Translations under genes and position numbers: made by a program
Source of the DNA: Bacillus sp. CECT 9360
GTDB taxonomy: Bacteria; Bacillota; Bacilli; Bacillales; DSM-1321
Direction: 5' to 3'
DNA length: 64,000 bases
Assembly (NCBI RefSeq): GCF_918741275.1
Contig: NZ_CAKKNA010000002.1
Span: 1 to 64,000, forward strand
Shown here: in pieces, positions 14,525 through 23,343 of the stretch
How the letters are laid out: each line of letters starts with the position of its first letter
Position numbering within the stretch: position 1 is the first letter of the stretch
The notes under the pieces: model-generated
The model's input: the letters and a program-made list of their open reading frames with translations, nothing else
What the model was told of the DNA's origin: nothing
Databases searched by the model: none

Positions 14525-16423
14525 ATGGATATATTGAAGAAGATTGAGAAGTACAGAGAAGATGAACAGAAGCTGAAATGGGAAGGCACCTTCGCGGAAT
14601 ATTTGGAGATTCTAAAGGTACAGTCATTAGTTGCCCAGTCGGCTCATTCACGCGTTTATAACATGATCAAAGGCGCAGGTATAGAAGAAGTCAATGGAGT
14701 CCGTAAATACAATTTCTTCAGCGGTCAGCTCTTTGGGCTTGAAGAGCCGCTTGAGAGGCTGGTAGAGGAATATTTCCACCCGGCCGCCAAAAGGCTCGAT
14801 GTGAGAAAAAGAATCCTTCTTTTAATGGGTCCTGTATCAGGAGGAAAATCCACGCTAGTAGCGCTTTTGAAGCGCGGACTGGAGGCATACTCGCTTCAAA
14901 ATCAGGGAGCGATTTATGCGATTCAAGGCTGCCCGATGCATGAAGACCCGCTCCACCTTATTCCACAGCATTTACGCGAAGATTTCCACGAGGAATACGG
15001 GATTCGGATTGAAGGTAATTTATCCCCACTCAATGTCATGAGATTGGAAAAAGAATACAGCGGGAGAATAGAAGATGTGCTGGTTGAAAGGATATTCCTA
15101 TCTGAGGATAAACGTGTCGGGATTGGAACCTTCAGCCCATCCGATCCGAAATCCCAGGATATCGCTGATTTAACCGGAAGTATCGATTTTTCGACGATTG
15201 CCCAGTACGGCTCTGAATCGGATCCGCGCGCCTACCGCTTTGATGGAGAGCTCAATAAAGCAAACCGGGGGATGATGGAATTTCAAGAAATGCTGAAATG
15301 CGATGAAAAATTCTTATGGCATTTGCTTTCCCTTACCCAGGAAGGGAACTTCAAGGCCGGGCGATTCGCGTTAATTTCGGCGGACGAATTAATTATTGCT
15401 CATACAAACGAAACAGAGTACAAGTCGTTTATCTCCAATAAGAAAAATGAGGCCCTTCATTCAAGAATTATCGTGATGCCGATCCCGTATAATCTAAAAG
15501 TGAGTGAAGAGGAAAAAATTTATGGAAAAATGATCCGGGAAAGTGATGTTTCTGATGTGCATATTGCTCCGCATACATTAAAGGTAGCGGCAATGTTCAC
15601 CATCCTGACCCGGTTGAAGGATCCGAAAAAAGGCGACATCGACCTTGTCAAAAAAATGAGATTGTATGACGGTGAAAATGTGGAAGGCTTTACGTCCGCA
15701 GATATTACCGAGCTGAAAAAAGAACATCAGGATGAAGGAATGAGCGGGATTGACCCGCGTTATGTGATCAATAGGATTTCGTCGACCATCATCCGAAAAG
15801 AGGAGAACCCATCCATCAATGCGCTTGATGTTTTACGTTCATTGAAAGAAGGCTTGGATCAGCATCCTTCGATTACGAATGAGCTTCGGGAACGCTATTT
15901 GAATTTTATCTCGCTGGCCCGAAAGGAATACGATACAATCGCGAAAAATGAAGTGCAAAAGGCATTTGTGTATTCGTATGAGGAATCTGCCAAAACGCTC
16001 ATGGACAATTATCTGGATAATGTCGAAGCCTATTGCAACAAGTCGAAGCTCAGCGATCCGTTGACCGGAGAAGAAATTTCCCCGGATGAAAAGCTAATGC
16101 GCTCCATTGAAGAGCAGATCGGCATCTCGGAAAATGCGAAGAAAGCCTTCCGTGAAGAAATCCTGATCCGCATTTCCGCATATGCCCGCAAAGGAAAACG
16201 GTTTGACTACAATTCCCATGACCGCCTGCGAGAGGCGATCCAAAAGAAACTGTTTGCCGACCTAAAGGATGTTGTGAAAATTACGACTTCCTCCAAAACC
16301 CCGGATGAAAGACAGCTGAGGAAAGTGAATGAAGTCGTCGCAAGATTGATCGAAGAGCATGGATACAATTCTACATCCGCCAATGAACTGCTGCGGTATG
16401 TGGGAAGTTTGTTGAATCGCTAG
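14525..16423 (+). CDS. prkA: PrkA serine protein kinase / AAA protein
   Basis: The 632-residue protein is full length for the family. The N-terminal AAA-type domain has Walker A (GPVSGGKSTL, about residue 102) and a downstream acidic region. The C-terminal part is the PrkA kinase-like domain. PrkA phosphorylates proteins and has also been shown to act as an ATP-dependent protease; in Bacillus it is made in the mother cell and promotes sporulation. GGGGGAGG precedes the ATG, with a terminator at 16439. yhbH lies 2 kb downstream, with small genes inserted between. Confidence 0.94.
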   Translation: MDILKKIEKYREDEQKLKWEGTFAEYLEILKVQSLVAQSAHSRVYNMIKGAGIEEVNGVRKYNFFSGQLFGLEEPLERLVEEYFHPAAKRLDVRKRILLLMGPVSGGKSTLVALLKRGLEAYSLQNQGAIYAIQGCPMHEDPLHLIPQHLREDFHEEYGIRIEGNLSPLNVMRLEKEYSGRIEDVLVERIFLSEDKRVGIGTFSPSDPKSQDIADLTGSIDFSTIAQYGSESDPRAYRFDGELNKANRGMMEFQEMLKCDEKFLWHLLSLTQEGNFKAGRFALISADELIIAHTNETEYKSFISNKKNEALHSRIIVMPIPYNLKVSEEEKIYGKMIRESDVSDVHIAPHTLKVAAMFTILTRLKDPKKGDIDLVKKMRLYDGENVEGFTSADITELKKEHQDEGMSGIDPRYVINRISSTIIRKEENPSINALDVLRSLKEGLDQHPSITNELRERYLNFISLARKEYDTIAKNEVQKAFVYSYEESAKTLMDNYLDNVEAYCNKSKLSDPLTGEEISPDEKLMRSIEEQIGISENAKKAFREEILIRISAYARKGKRFDYNSHDRLREAIQKKLFADLKDVVKITTSSKTPDERQLRKVNEVVARLIEEHGYNSTSANELLRYVGSLLNR

Positions 16424-16438
16424 AATATATTCTAAAAA

Positions 16439-16477
16439 ATAAAAAAGCTGTACGGCGATCGCCTGCAGCTTTTTTGG
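16439..16477 (+). terminator. Terminator of prkA
   Basis: AAAAAGCTG, a loop with an inner GGCGATCGCC palindrome, CAGCTTTTTT. Confidence 0.8.
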
Positions 16478-16498
16478 CGGGAAGGAAGTACAAAATTT

Positions 16499-16590
16499 GC
16501 TACTACGAATTATATCAATAGTCCTAATCGGCCTACAATCCGCAGCAATCCCGCTACAAAATTGGAATGTTCGCTACGAAATTTTGAATG
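16499..16590 (+). repeat. Decayed GCTACAAAA array (family 1)
   Basis: Cores GCTACTACGA, GGCCTACAA, GCAGCAA, GCTACAAAATT and GCTACGAAATT occur in a row. The last two are exactly 20 bases apart, and the others are irregular. It sits between the converging 3' ends of prkA and the next gene. Confidence 0.55.
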
Positions 16591-16643
16591 GCTATCTTAA
16601 TTGGCGATTCTTCTTTATATCAAAATTTGAGCAAATCTTATGA

Positions 16644-16865
16644 TTAAGGCATGTATTTTGCAGCCCTTTTTAACTGTTCTACATCTTCATCAGACAATTT
16701 CTCTCTACCAGTCAAATGGTTCGCAACTTCTTTCGTCGAAAATTCTCTAGTTTTCTCTGTTTTTTCGGGTGACATCTCAGGGTGGAATACAGAACCCCAA
16801 GTAAAAGACTTCAAAAAACTCTTTGCTGTGTCTCTTAATACATTAGGTTCTTTCTCTTCATTCAT
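16644..16865 (-). CDS. Small soluble hypothetical protein (73 residues)
   Basis: A charged protein starting MNEEKEPNVLRDTAKSF and ending REKLSDEDVEQLKRAAKYMP. The C-terminal helix has the look of a short helix-turn segment. It has no cysteines and no membrane segment. A strong GGAGGGAGG ribosome site lies before the ATG, which supports a real gene. I do not recognise the family. Confidence 0.6.
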   Translation of the reverse strand: MNEEKEPNVLRDTAKSFLKSFTWGSVFHPEMSPEKTEKTREFSTKEVANHLTGREKLSDEDVEQLKRAAKYMP

Positions 16866-17050
16866 AGATGATTCCTCCCTCCATTTGGGATTATTATACA
16901 GTTTTTAAACAGATTTGTAAATGAAAACAGAATATTCTCACGCTCTTCCTAAGGCGGTAGATCCATATATTTTTTTCTTTCATGTGAAAAATGGTATATT
17001 ATTAATGGCTAATTATTCGAAAATTCCAATAACGATTGAGGGGGAATATT

Positions 17051-17377
17051 ATGAGTGTCAAAAATGAACTAAATGAATTGGTGTCGAAAATGAATACAAA
17101 TCCAGAACACATCGAGAATGAAAAAGACCGGGTGTACCAAATCAATCTGGATGAGAGCGGACCAGTGCAGATTGTTCTTAAAGATGGCAGGGTGGAGGTA
17201 GTTGAAGGAACTCCACATGAAGCGGAGGTCATTCTTAAGCTGTCAGATAAAAACTTCTCCAAGCTGCTTAAAGATGATTTGAATACGACGATGGCATTCA
17301 TGACGGGTGGATTGAAGGTGGAAGGGAAAGTCGGTCTGGCGATGAAGCTTCAGGAAATCGTTAAGCTGTATCAGTAA
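17051..17377 (+). CDS. SCP2 sterol-carrier-domain protein
   Basis: The 108-residue protein is a single SCP2-like lipid-binding domain: VYQINLDESGPVQIVLKDGR, EAEVILKLSDKNFSKLL, LNTTMAFMTGGLKVEGKVG and a C-terminal MKLQEIVKLYQ helix. Such proteins bind hydrophobic ligands, and the ligand in Bacillus is unknown. The ATG at 17051 has GAGGGGG seven bases upstream. It is followed closely by a 52-residue gene. Confidence 0.85.
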   Translation: MSVKNELNELVSKMNTNPEHIENEKDRVYQINLDESGPVQIVLKDGRVEVVEGTPHEAEVILKLSDKNFSKLLKDDLNTTMAFMTGGLKVEGKVGLAMKLQEIVKLYQ

Positions 17378-17438
17378 CTCCATCATTGAATAGACTCCCC
17401 TGCCTCCGGGGAAAGTAAGGATAAAGGAGGCGGTTTAC

Positions 17439-17597
17439 ATGGATAAGAAGAATCCGGAACAGGAAACGGAGCGTACAGTAGCCCCTGGCTTCGGCTATGA
17501 GGATCGAATTAATGAAAGCGCAACAGAAGAGGAAATTGAAAAAGGCGAATCCACGAATGTAACGACTTTGTCTTTAGATGAAGTGGACCCAAGCTAA
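17439..17597 (+). CDS. 52-residue acidic hypothetical protein
   Basis: The frame begins MDKKNPEQETERTVAPGFGY and ends TTLSLDEVDPS. It is acidic and probably unstructured. AAAGGAGG lies before the ATG and a terminator directly follows the stop, which marks it as a true short gene. Function unknown. Confidence 0.65.
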   Translation: MDKKNPEQETERTVAPGFGYEDRINESATEEEIEKGESTNVTTLSLDEVDPS

Positions 17598-17623
17598 AAC
17601 CCTGCCAGCTGACAGGGTTTTTG
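17598..17623 (+). terminator. Terminator between converging small genes
   Basis: AACCCTG, loop, CAGGGTT and T run. It also reads into the 3' end of the HMA gene. Confidence 0.8.
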
Positions 17624-17625
17624 TT

Positions 17626-17835
17626 TTATTCAGAAGTCGCATGGAACCCTTGCTTCGTTAGTTTTGTAATGATTTGCTGGCGGGAAATTTTGTTTTGATC
17701 GTATTCAACTTTTATCTCACCGTCGTCCGTATCGACAATGGCTCTCTCAATACCTTCGCTTTGCATCAGCAGGGATTCTATCTTTTGAATCGCTTCACTT
17801 GAGGTTGCTTCTCTTACATGGATCGTTGTATCCAT
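17626..17835 (-). CDS. HMA-fold protein lacking the metal-binding cysteines
   Basis: The 69-residue protein has the beta-alpha-beta-beta-alpha-beta pattern of a CopZ/heavy-metal-associated domain: TTIHVREATSSEAIQKIESL, GIERAIVDTDDGEIKVEYD, then ISRQQIITKLTKQGFHA. The metal loop that normally reads MXCXXC is replaced by REATSSEA, and there is no cysteine in the protein. It therefore probably does not bind copper in the usual way. GGAGG lies eight bases before ATG 17835; the longer open frame to 18048 overlaps the opposite gene and has no signal. Confidence 0.75.
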   Translation of the reverse strand: MDTTIHVREATSSEAIQKIESLLMQSEGIERAIVDTDDGEIKVEYDQNKISRQQIITKLTKQGFHATSE

Positions 17836-17961
17836 CTCCAGTTCCTCCTTTTCATATAATGCTTTATCTATACCCCATTTATCAAAAGATATGTAATGTA
17901 CAATCTGAACCCTGTTTATCGGCTTGAGGTTGCGGGTAAAGATAGACAGAGGTGATTTTTG

Positions 17962-18135
17962 ATGGCGAAAGAAATCAAAAAAGATCATGTACCGGAAAAC
18001 AGTTCTATGGCGAAAGATTTTGAAGAGATGAAAGAACTCGGTAAGCAAATGGAGAATTTAAGAACAAATGAAGAATTAAAAGATTGGGATAAACGTCCCG
18101 GCACTGTACAGCATGAAGAAGTTGAACAGGATTAG
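17962..18135 (+). CDS. 57-residue charged hypothetical protein
   Basis: The frame begins MAKEIKKDHVPENSSMAKDF and ends RPGTVQHEEVEQD. It is highly charged, probably one or two helices, without cysteine. AGAGGTGA precedes the ATG. A weak hairpin with eight T residues follows at 18138-18167. Function unknown; it resembles the small Bacillus proteins often found near sporulation genes. Confidence 0.6.
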   Translation: MAKEIKKDHVPENSSMAKDFEEMKELGKQMENLRTNEELKDWDKRPGTVQHEEVEQD

Positions 18136-18416
18136 AAAAGTCTCCAGGTTTGGGGGCTTTTTTTTATATTAATGTAATAATAGGTTGTCTTATTTTTATG
18201 GACTAATGCCCTTTTGTCAAAATTTTTTGTAAATTATTCACTATCCCTGCATAAGATAGAGTAATAAATTAACATTGCCAAGGGGATATACCCTCAACTA
18301 AACCTATAAAATACATTTAAGGACAAATAGAAAAATTTTATAGGGAGGATTCACACTAACATATCATATGAATGGATATGTGAAAATGTGCAAAAAAATT
18401 AAGGAGGGGAAAAATA
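18136..18416 (+). other. Long leader region before yhbH
   Basis: 281 bases with no open frame. A weak terminator for the preceding gene is at its start. GGAGG occurs at 18355 without a nearby start, and AAGGAGGGG at 18401-18409 serves yhbH. No sigma-E type promoter could be fixed by eye. Confidence 0.4.
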
Positions 18417-19589
18417 ATGACAGAAGAGAACAATCATCAGTATGTGATTTCGAAGGAAGATTGGTCCCTCCACCGCAAAGGCTATGATGACCAGCAGCGT
18501 CACCAGGAAAAAGTTCAAGAAGCGATTAAAAATAATCTGCCTGATTTAATTTCAGAGGAAAGCATAATAATGTCAAATGGACGTGATGTTGTCAAAATCC
18601 CGATCCGCTCTTTGGATGAATATAAGATACGATATAACTATGATAAAAATAAGCATGTCGGGCAGGGAGACGGCGACAGCAAGGTGGGGGATGTAGTCGC
18701 CAGGGATGGTTCCGCTTCCCAACAAAACGGCCCAGGAAAAGGGCAGGGTGCGGGAGATCAGGCCGGTGAGGATTATTATGAAGCGGAAGTTTCGATGATG
18801 GAGATTGAAGATGCTTTATTCAGCCAGCTCGAGCTTCCGAATCTACAGCAAAAAGAACGGGATGAAAACACCGTAGAGCACATCGAATTCAATGATATAC
18901 GGAAAACGGGACTGATGGGCAACATCGATAAAAAGAAAACAATGATAACCGCTTTCAAACGCAACGCATTGACCGGTACCCCAGGATTTCATCCGATTTA
19001 TCAGGAGGATTTGAAATTTAAGACGTGGAATGAAGTGATCAAACCGGATTCTAAAGCCGTCGTGCTTGCGATGATGGACACCTCAGGCTCGATGGGAATT
19101 TGGGAAAAGTATATGGCACGCAGTTTTTTCTTCTGGATGAACCGATTCCTGCGGACCAAATATGAGACAGTCGAGATTGAATTTATCGCCCATCATACCG
19201 AAGCGAAAATCGTTCCGGAGGAGGACTTCTTTACAAAAGGGGAGAGCGGCGGCACTATTTGCTCATCGGTATACCGGAAAGCCCTGGAGCTGATTGACTA
19301 CAAATACGACCCAGTGAAGTTCAACATCTATCCGTTCCACTTTTCAGACGGTGACAATTTGACTTCGGACAATGCGCGCTGCGTCAAGCTCGTGGAGGAG
19401 CTGATGAAGGTATCGAATATGTTTGGATACGGAGAAGTAAATCAGTACAATAGGCATTCCACTCTCATGAGCGCCTACAAAAACATCAACAATGAAAAAT
19501 TCCGCTATTATATTTTAAAGCAAAAGGCAGACGTATTCCATGCGATGAGAAGCTTTTTTAAGGATGAAGAGAGTAAGAAATATGCGTAA
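18417..19589 (+). CDS. yhbH: YhbH sporulation protein (UPF0229, DUF444, VWA-like)
   Basis: The 390-residue protein belongs to the DUF444 family that pairs with PrkA across bacteria. The N-terminal part ([18 protein letters not shown]) is charged, followed by a Gly-rich linker at about 95-120. The C-terminal half is a von Willebrand factor A-like domain with the metal-site motif MDTSGSMG at about 223, then FIAHHTEAK and GGTICSS. In B. subtilis it belongs to the mother-cell sporulation programme. AAGGAGGGG lies before the ATG. Confidence 0.93.
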   Translation: MTEENNHQYVISKEDWSLHRKGYDDQQRHQEKVQEAIKNNLPDLISEESIIMSNGRDVVKIPIRSLDEYKIRYNYDKNKHVGQGDGDSKVGDVVARDGSASQQNGPGKGQGAGDQAGEDYYEAEVSMMEIEDALFSQLELPNLQQKERDENTVEHIEFNDIRKTGLMGNIDKKKTMITAFKRNALTGTPGFHPIYQEDLKFKTWNEVIKPDSKAVVLAMMDTSGSMGIWEKYMARSFFFWMNRFLRTKYETVEIEFIAHHTEAKIVPEEDFFTKGESGGTICSSVYRKALELIDYKYDPVKFNIYPFHFSDGDNLTSDNARCVKLVEELMKVSNMFGYGEVNQYNRHSTLMSAYKNINNEKFRYYILKQKADVFHAMRSFFKDEESKKYA

Positions 19590-19595
19590 CCCAAA

Positions 19596-19625
19596 ACCGA
19601 CAGGCTTCGCTCTGTCGGTAATTTA
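19596..19625 (+). terminator. Terminator of yhbH
   Basis: ACCGACAG, loop GCTTCGCT, CTGTCGGT, then a T-rich stretch. Confidence 0.7.
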
Positions 19626-19702
19626 TTCTTTTGCATTTGACTGATAAATATATAAAAGTCTAACATTCATTTGTTTTTTGAAACAGGAAAAGTTCCTGGT
19701 GC

Positions 19703-20095
19703 GGCAACAAAACCAATCAAATTGGCAACAAAACGGAAATTTCCGCAACAAAACATGGGTCCGGCAACAACAACAGAATTCCGGCAACAAAAGTTCCAGT
19801 TCCGGCAACAAAATCAATCAAATTGGCAACAAAACGGAAATTCCCGCAACAAAACATGGGTCCGGCAACAAAAACAGAATTCAAGCAACGAAAGTTCCAG
19901 TTCCGGCAACAAAACCAGTCAAACCGGCAACAAAACGGAAATTTCCGCAACAATACAAAGGTCCGGCAACAAAAATAGAATTCCAGCAACGAAAGTTCCA
20001 GTTCCGGCAACAAAACCAATCAAACCGGCAACAAAACGGAAATTTCTGCAACAAAACATGGGTCCGGCAACAAAAACAGAATTCCGACAACGAAA
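19703..20095 (+). repeat. GGCAACAAAA array with 101-bp second-order repeat (family 1)
   Basis: About 20 units of 18-21 bp, each beginning (G)GCAACAAAA or GCAACGAAA and followed by 9-11 variable bases. The variable parts come in a fixed order of five (CCAATCAAATT, CGGAAATTTCC, CATGGGTCC, ACAGAATTCC, GTTCCAGTTCC), and this set repeats four times. The first units of each set begin at 19703, 19804, 19905 and 20006, exactly 101 bases apart. The array fills the gap between the 3' ends of yhbH and the MFS gene. Frames open through it on both strands because it lacks stops; a 101-bp period shifts frame each time, so it is not coding. Confidence 0.9.
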
Positions 20096-20245
20096 TGATA
20101 CACGAAACATATCCCATCTGAAAATTGAATAGGAATAGAAAGTAGACTTGACCCGAGTTCATTCTATGGTGGATCTCATTTTTAAAATAAATGATCATCA
20201 AACATACACATTAAGCTGGCGGAAAAAGTAGGCTTAGAAATTATT

Positions 20246-21484
20246 CTACATATAGTTATACCGGATTGGCGTATCCTTTTTGGGTTCCCCATTTTTTCCT
20301 TTTACATGGATCATTATTAAAGCAAGCATGCCGACTATTAAGGTCAAGGCGGCAATTGAAATAAACATGCCTGTCCGCGACCACTCAATCAACCGTGTGA
20401 AGATAGGCGGACCGACGGCAACTCCTAAAAATCGGACCGAGCTATACAGAGAGGTGACAAAGCCTCTTAGCTCTTTTCCCACTGAACCGGTAATCAGCGT
20501 ATTGATACATGGCAGAACAAGACCGGTCCCCAAACTGCTAATAGCCAAAATAAATAAGAATGGCACTAGTTTTTCAAAGAAAACCAATAATCCGTACGAA
20601 AGAGTCATGCATAAGAATCCGATGACAATTAGTTTTTTCATCAATTCTAAATTCTTCCCAATTTTACTTCCTGTTATATACGAAGTGATGCACATAACCA
20701 GTAATGGAATAGCGAGTATAAGTCCCTTTTTCACTCCGTCAATGTTATATTGTTTCTCTAGGACATCCGAAAGATAAAACAGTATGCCAAATAAAGTGAA
20801 TAAACAGGTTGCCCCTGCAAGATATGTTGCCAGCAGCCATCTTCCGTCCTGTTTAAATACATGCTTAATGCCAAGCACATATTTAGCGAACGGAGGCGGA
20901 GCCTGTCTATTCCGCTTTTCTTTGATAAACAACCATGTCAGCAAAATCGACAAAAGACAGAAAACCGGGAACGCATAAAACGGGGCATACCAAGCAATAA
21001 TGGCAAACAGGGAACCAAGGATAGGCGACAGGACTTTCCCAAAGCCATTTGACGCCTCGACTACACCAAGAACCCTGCTTTGTTCGCTGCCTTTAAACAG
21101 ATCACCGGCGAGAGCCATCGCAATGGGCGCCGTGCCTGATGCGCCGATTCCTTGCAGAATGCGTCCCACCAGTATCCAAACATAAGGGTTTGCGAATGTT
21201 GAGGCAGCAAAGCCCGCCAGCAGCCCGCCAATCCCATATAAAATCAATGATGGGATAATGATGATTTTTCTGGAGAACCGATCGGAAAGGTATCCAAGTA
21301 CAGGAATGAAAATGGCAGCTGCAGCCGAAAAAACCGTGATTGTTAAACTTACTTGTAACGCTGTCAGCTTTAAGGCTGATTTCATGGAGGGCAGAATCGG
21401 GATTAACATCGAATTGCCTAATGTCATGATGAGCGGTATGGAGCCTATAGCTACGATGGACATGCCTTTATTTGCGGAGGCCAC
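20246..21484 (-). CDS. MFS drug-exporter family protein
   Basis: The 412-residue protein has twelve predicted membrane helices and the drug:proton antiporter (DHA1, 12-helix) features: the loop 2-3 motif [13 protein letters not shown] and motif C-like [15 protein letters not shown] in helix 5. It should export a drug or metabolite using the proton gradient. The substrate is unknown. The start is GTG at 21484, with AAGGA upstream at a slightly long distance. The 3' end faces the repeat array. Confidence 0.85.
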   Translation of the reverse strand: MASANKGMSIVAIGSIPLIMTLGNSMLIPILPSMKSALKLTALQVSLTITVFSAAAAIFIPVLGYLSDRFSRKIIIIPSLILYGIGGLLAGFAASTFANPYVWILVGRILQGIGASGTAPIAMALAGDLFKGSEQSRVLGVVEASNGFGKVLSPILGSLFAIIAWYAPFYAFPVFCLLSILLTWLFIKEKRNRQAPPPFAKYVLGIKHVFKQDGRWLLATYLAGATCLFTLFGILFYLSDVLEKQYNIDGVKKGLILAIPLLVMCITSYITGSKIGKNLELMKKLIVIGFLCMTLSYGLLVFFEKLVPFLFILAISSLGTGLVLPCINTLITGSVGKELRGFVTSLYSSVRFLGVAVGPPIFTRLIEWSRTGMFISIAALTLIVGMLALIMIHVKGKNGEPKKDTPIRYNYM

Positions 21485-21536
21485 TTGATGTACACATCCT
21501 TATATACATATTAGATTTCTATTGGTTGATTGTATC

Positions 21537-22037
21537 CTACTTGGCCATTAATGGCGGCGGGACAATCCAGCCTTTTTCCTTATTAATTTTCAGCAATTTT
21601 GCCGCGTACTCAGCTTTTTGTACGTGAAATTCCCCATACATCTCAGCTATATCTTCCCTAATAGATAACCCCATAATGGAACTGGATAACAGCATGCCTG
21701 CAGCTATTTCCTTCGCCACCATAGCAGCGATTTCCGGGTCATTGAACCGAGCTCCAGCCGGAATATCCTGCAATTCAACGTTAGGGCGGTCAGGAGGAGC
21801 GGGCGGAAGGCGAATACCGCTCTCTTTTAAAATGGCCTCGACCTGCTGTTCCTCTTGCTTGATGCAATTATCCTTAAGATCCTCTAATAATATTTTTAAA
21901 TCGTTGTCTCCCGTATGGTTAATTAAAACCTGAAGAGTGACCAATAACCCTTTTGTTGCCTGCAAATGGGTCCAAAGATGGAACACCTCCCCTGAATGTA
22001 AGGGCTCCTCCTTTGGATTACCGCTTAAAATTCCCAA
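21537..22037 (-). CDS. DUF3231 family protein
   Basis: The 166-residue protein is a four-helix, ferritin-like DUF3231 domain: LHSGEVFHLWTHLQATKGLL, then a central helix with EEQQVEAILKESGI, the linker RLPPAPPDRP, NDPEIAAMVAKEIAAGMLL, and a C-terminal helix with AEYAAKLLKINKEKGW. The family is common in Bacillus, often in several copies, and of unknown role. The ATG has AGGAGGG upstream (minus strand). Confidence 0.88.
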   Translation of the reverse strand: MGILSGNPKEEPLHSGEVFHLWTHLQATKGLLVTLQVLINHTGDNDLKILLEDLKDNCIKQEEQQVEAILKESGIRLPPAPPDRPNVELQDIPAGARFNDPEIAAMVAKEIAAGMLLSSSIMGLSIREDIAEMYGEFHVQKAEYAAKLLKINKEKGWIVPPPLMAK

Positions 22038-22149
22038 CTTTATCCCTCCTAAACAATTCTCATTTTATTTTGCTTACAAGGAGTTGAATTTATGTACGAA
22101 GTTTCCTAAATTGAATTAGCGGTAAAAGCAGGGGAAATAGGTGTGTTTG

Positions 22150-22279
22150 AAGAAGTTATTAAAGAGAAAAAATATGAAATCTCCAGTCATGATCGGATCC
22201 CAGGATGACAAGTATTTTCGATAAAGTATGCAAAAAGTCGAAGGTGTCACCCCGAATGAATATCGCCCTAATCATCCAT
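22150..22279 (+). pseudogene. AraC-type regulator remnant
   Basis: The end of an AraC helix-turn-helix domain can be read across frames: EEVIKEKKYEISS, a one-base shift, MIGSQDDKYFR, a TAA, then QKVEGVTPNEYRPNHP and stop. This matches the usual YEIS--VGYQD-KYFSK-FKK--GVTP-EYR ending. At least one frameshift and one stop make it non-functional, and the rest of the gene is gone. Confidence 0.75.
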
Positions 22280-22285
22280 AGAGTA

Positions 22286-22327
22286 TAAGCAGCAGTATGG
22301 CCCGGTGACTCATTCTGCTTTTTGTTT
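22286..22327 (+). terminator. Hairpin after the AraC remnant
   Basis: AAGCAG and CTGCTTTTTG flank a long loop. It is a weak terminator that may have belonged to the lost gene. Confidence 0.4.
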
Positions 22328-22474
22328 GCATAAGAAATTATTACACTCTATTGATAACTTAATGTAGGGATATTTGGACGTTTGATGGACTGGATGTAGT
22401 GCAAGTGCCAAAGCCGTTGCAGTGAAGGTGAGGATATTTCAAGGTTTGATTTTTAAGATTGGTATTGGAGATAT

Positions 22475-22545
22475 GAGTGATTATCCGGATTTGAGCTCGA
22501 TAAACAGAATATATGAGTGATTATCCAAATATATATGAGCGATGT
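22475..22545 (+). repeat. GAGTGATTATCC array (family 2)
   Basis: GAGTGATTATCC occurs at 22475 and 22515, with GAGCTCGATAAA between at 22493 and GAGCGATG at 22537. The average spacing is about 20.7 bases. The core resembles the array at 44411. Confidence 0.55.
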
Positions 22546-22572
22546 CAGATTTAATGGGCAGTTCGTCATAAT

Positions 22573-22586
22573 AGATAAAGTTATCT
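22573..22586. promoter_or_regulatory. Palindrome before the thuA operon
   Basis: AGATAA-AG-TTATCT lies just upstream of the ribosome site of thuA. It could be an operator; no regulator is encoded beside it. Confidence 0.35.
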
Positions 22587-22608
22587 TTTTAAAAGGAGTG
22601 TTATCACT

Positions 22609-23316
22609 ATGTTAAAAGTAACTGTATGGAATGAAAATCGACATGAACAAAATAATCCGGTTGTGAGAGATCTATATCCGACAGGCATTCATGGTGCGAT
22701 TGCTGAATTTTTAAAAACAGAAGGTTTTGAAGCAAGCACGGCTACACTTGATGCGCCGGAGCATGGTTTAACTGATGATGTTTTGACTAATACCGATGTA
22801 TTAGTTTGGTGGGGGCATCTGGCCCACGAAGAAGTAAAAGATGAGATTATTCAAAAGATACAGCAGCGCGTTCTTGATGGAATGGGCCTGATTGTTCTTC
22901 ACTCGGGCCATTTCTCAAAAATTTTTAAAACGTTAATGGGTACGAGCTGTGATTTAAAGTGGCGGGAAGCCGATGAAAAAGAACGGCTCTGGGTCGTGAA
23001 CCCGAGCCATCCGATCACAGAGGGGATTGCCGAGTATATTGAATTAGAAAAAGAAGAGATGTACGGGGAGCATTTTGATATTCCTGAACCTGATGAACTT
23101 ATTTTTACGAGCTGGTTTGAAGGCGGCGAAGTCTTCCGAAGTGGCTGTACATATCGTCGCGGCAATGGAAAAGTGTTTTATTTCAGGCCCGGACACGAAA
23201 CGTATCCGACGTATCATAATAAACAGATTCAACGTGTGATCATCAATGCCGTAAAGTGGGCTAAGCCTGTGGAACGTAACAGGCCTGTTTATGGAAATGC
23301 GCAACCACTTGAGTAA
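22609..23316 (+). CDS. thuA: ThuA-like protein
   Basis: The 235-residue protein is a ThuA domain (class I glutamine-amidotransferase-like fold): [58 protein letters not shown] and [19 protein letters not shown]. ThuA is needed for trehalose or related disaccharide use in rhizobia, probably through 3-keto-sugar metabolism with Gfo/Idh partners. Here it heads an operon with two Gfo/Idh genes, a sugar isomerase and an alpha-glucosidase, which fits. AAAGGAGTG precedes the ATG. Confidence 0.88.
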   Translation: MLKVTVWNENRHEQNNPVVRDLYPTGIHGAIAEFLKTEGFEASTATLDAPEHGLTDDVLTNTDVLVWWGHLAHEEVKDEIIQKIQQRVLDGMGLIVLHSGHFSKIFKTLMGTSCDLKWREADEKERLWVVNPSHPITEGIAEYIELEKEEMYGEHFDIPEPDELIFTSWFEGGEVFRSGCTYRRGNGKVFYFRPGHETYPTYHNKQIQRVIINAVKWAKPVERNRPVYGNAQPLE

Positions 23317-23343
23317 ATTAAAAGAGCTTAGGAGGAAAAAATA

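Noticed and set aside
18009..18048. Upstream extension of the HMA-like gene to 18048
   Set aside because: It would overlap the opposite 57-residue gene, while a GGAGG site fixes the start at 17835.
19703..20095. Possible CRISPR array
   Set aside because: The conserved part is only about 10 bases, the variable parts 9-11 bases and themselves repeated every 101 bases. There are no cas genes and no typical leader.
19671..20132. Several long overlapping open frames on both strands (up to 153 codons)
   Set aside because: They lie wholly in the GGCAACAAAA array. The 101-base period shifts frame at each set, there is no ribosome site, and frames on both strands are open only because the units lack stops.
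22475..22545. DnaA boxes or an origin
   Set aside because: TTATCC resembles part of a DnaA box, but full TTATCCACA is absent, and there is no dnaA, dnaN or AT-rich unwinding region context.
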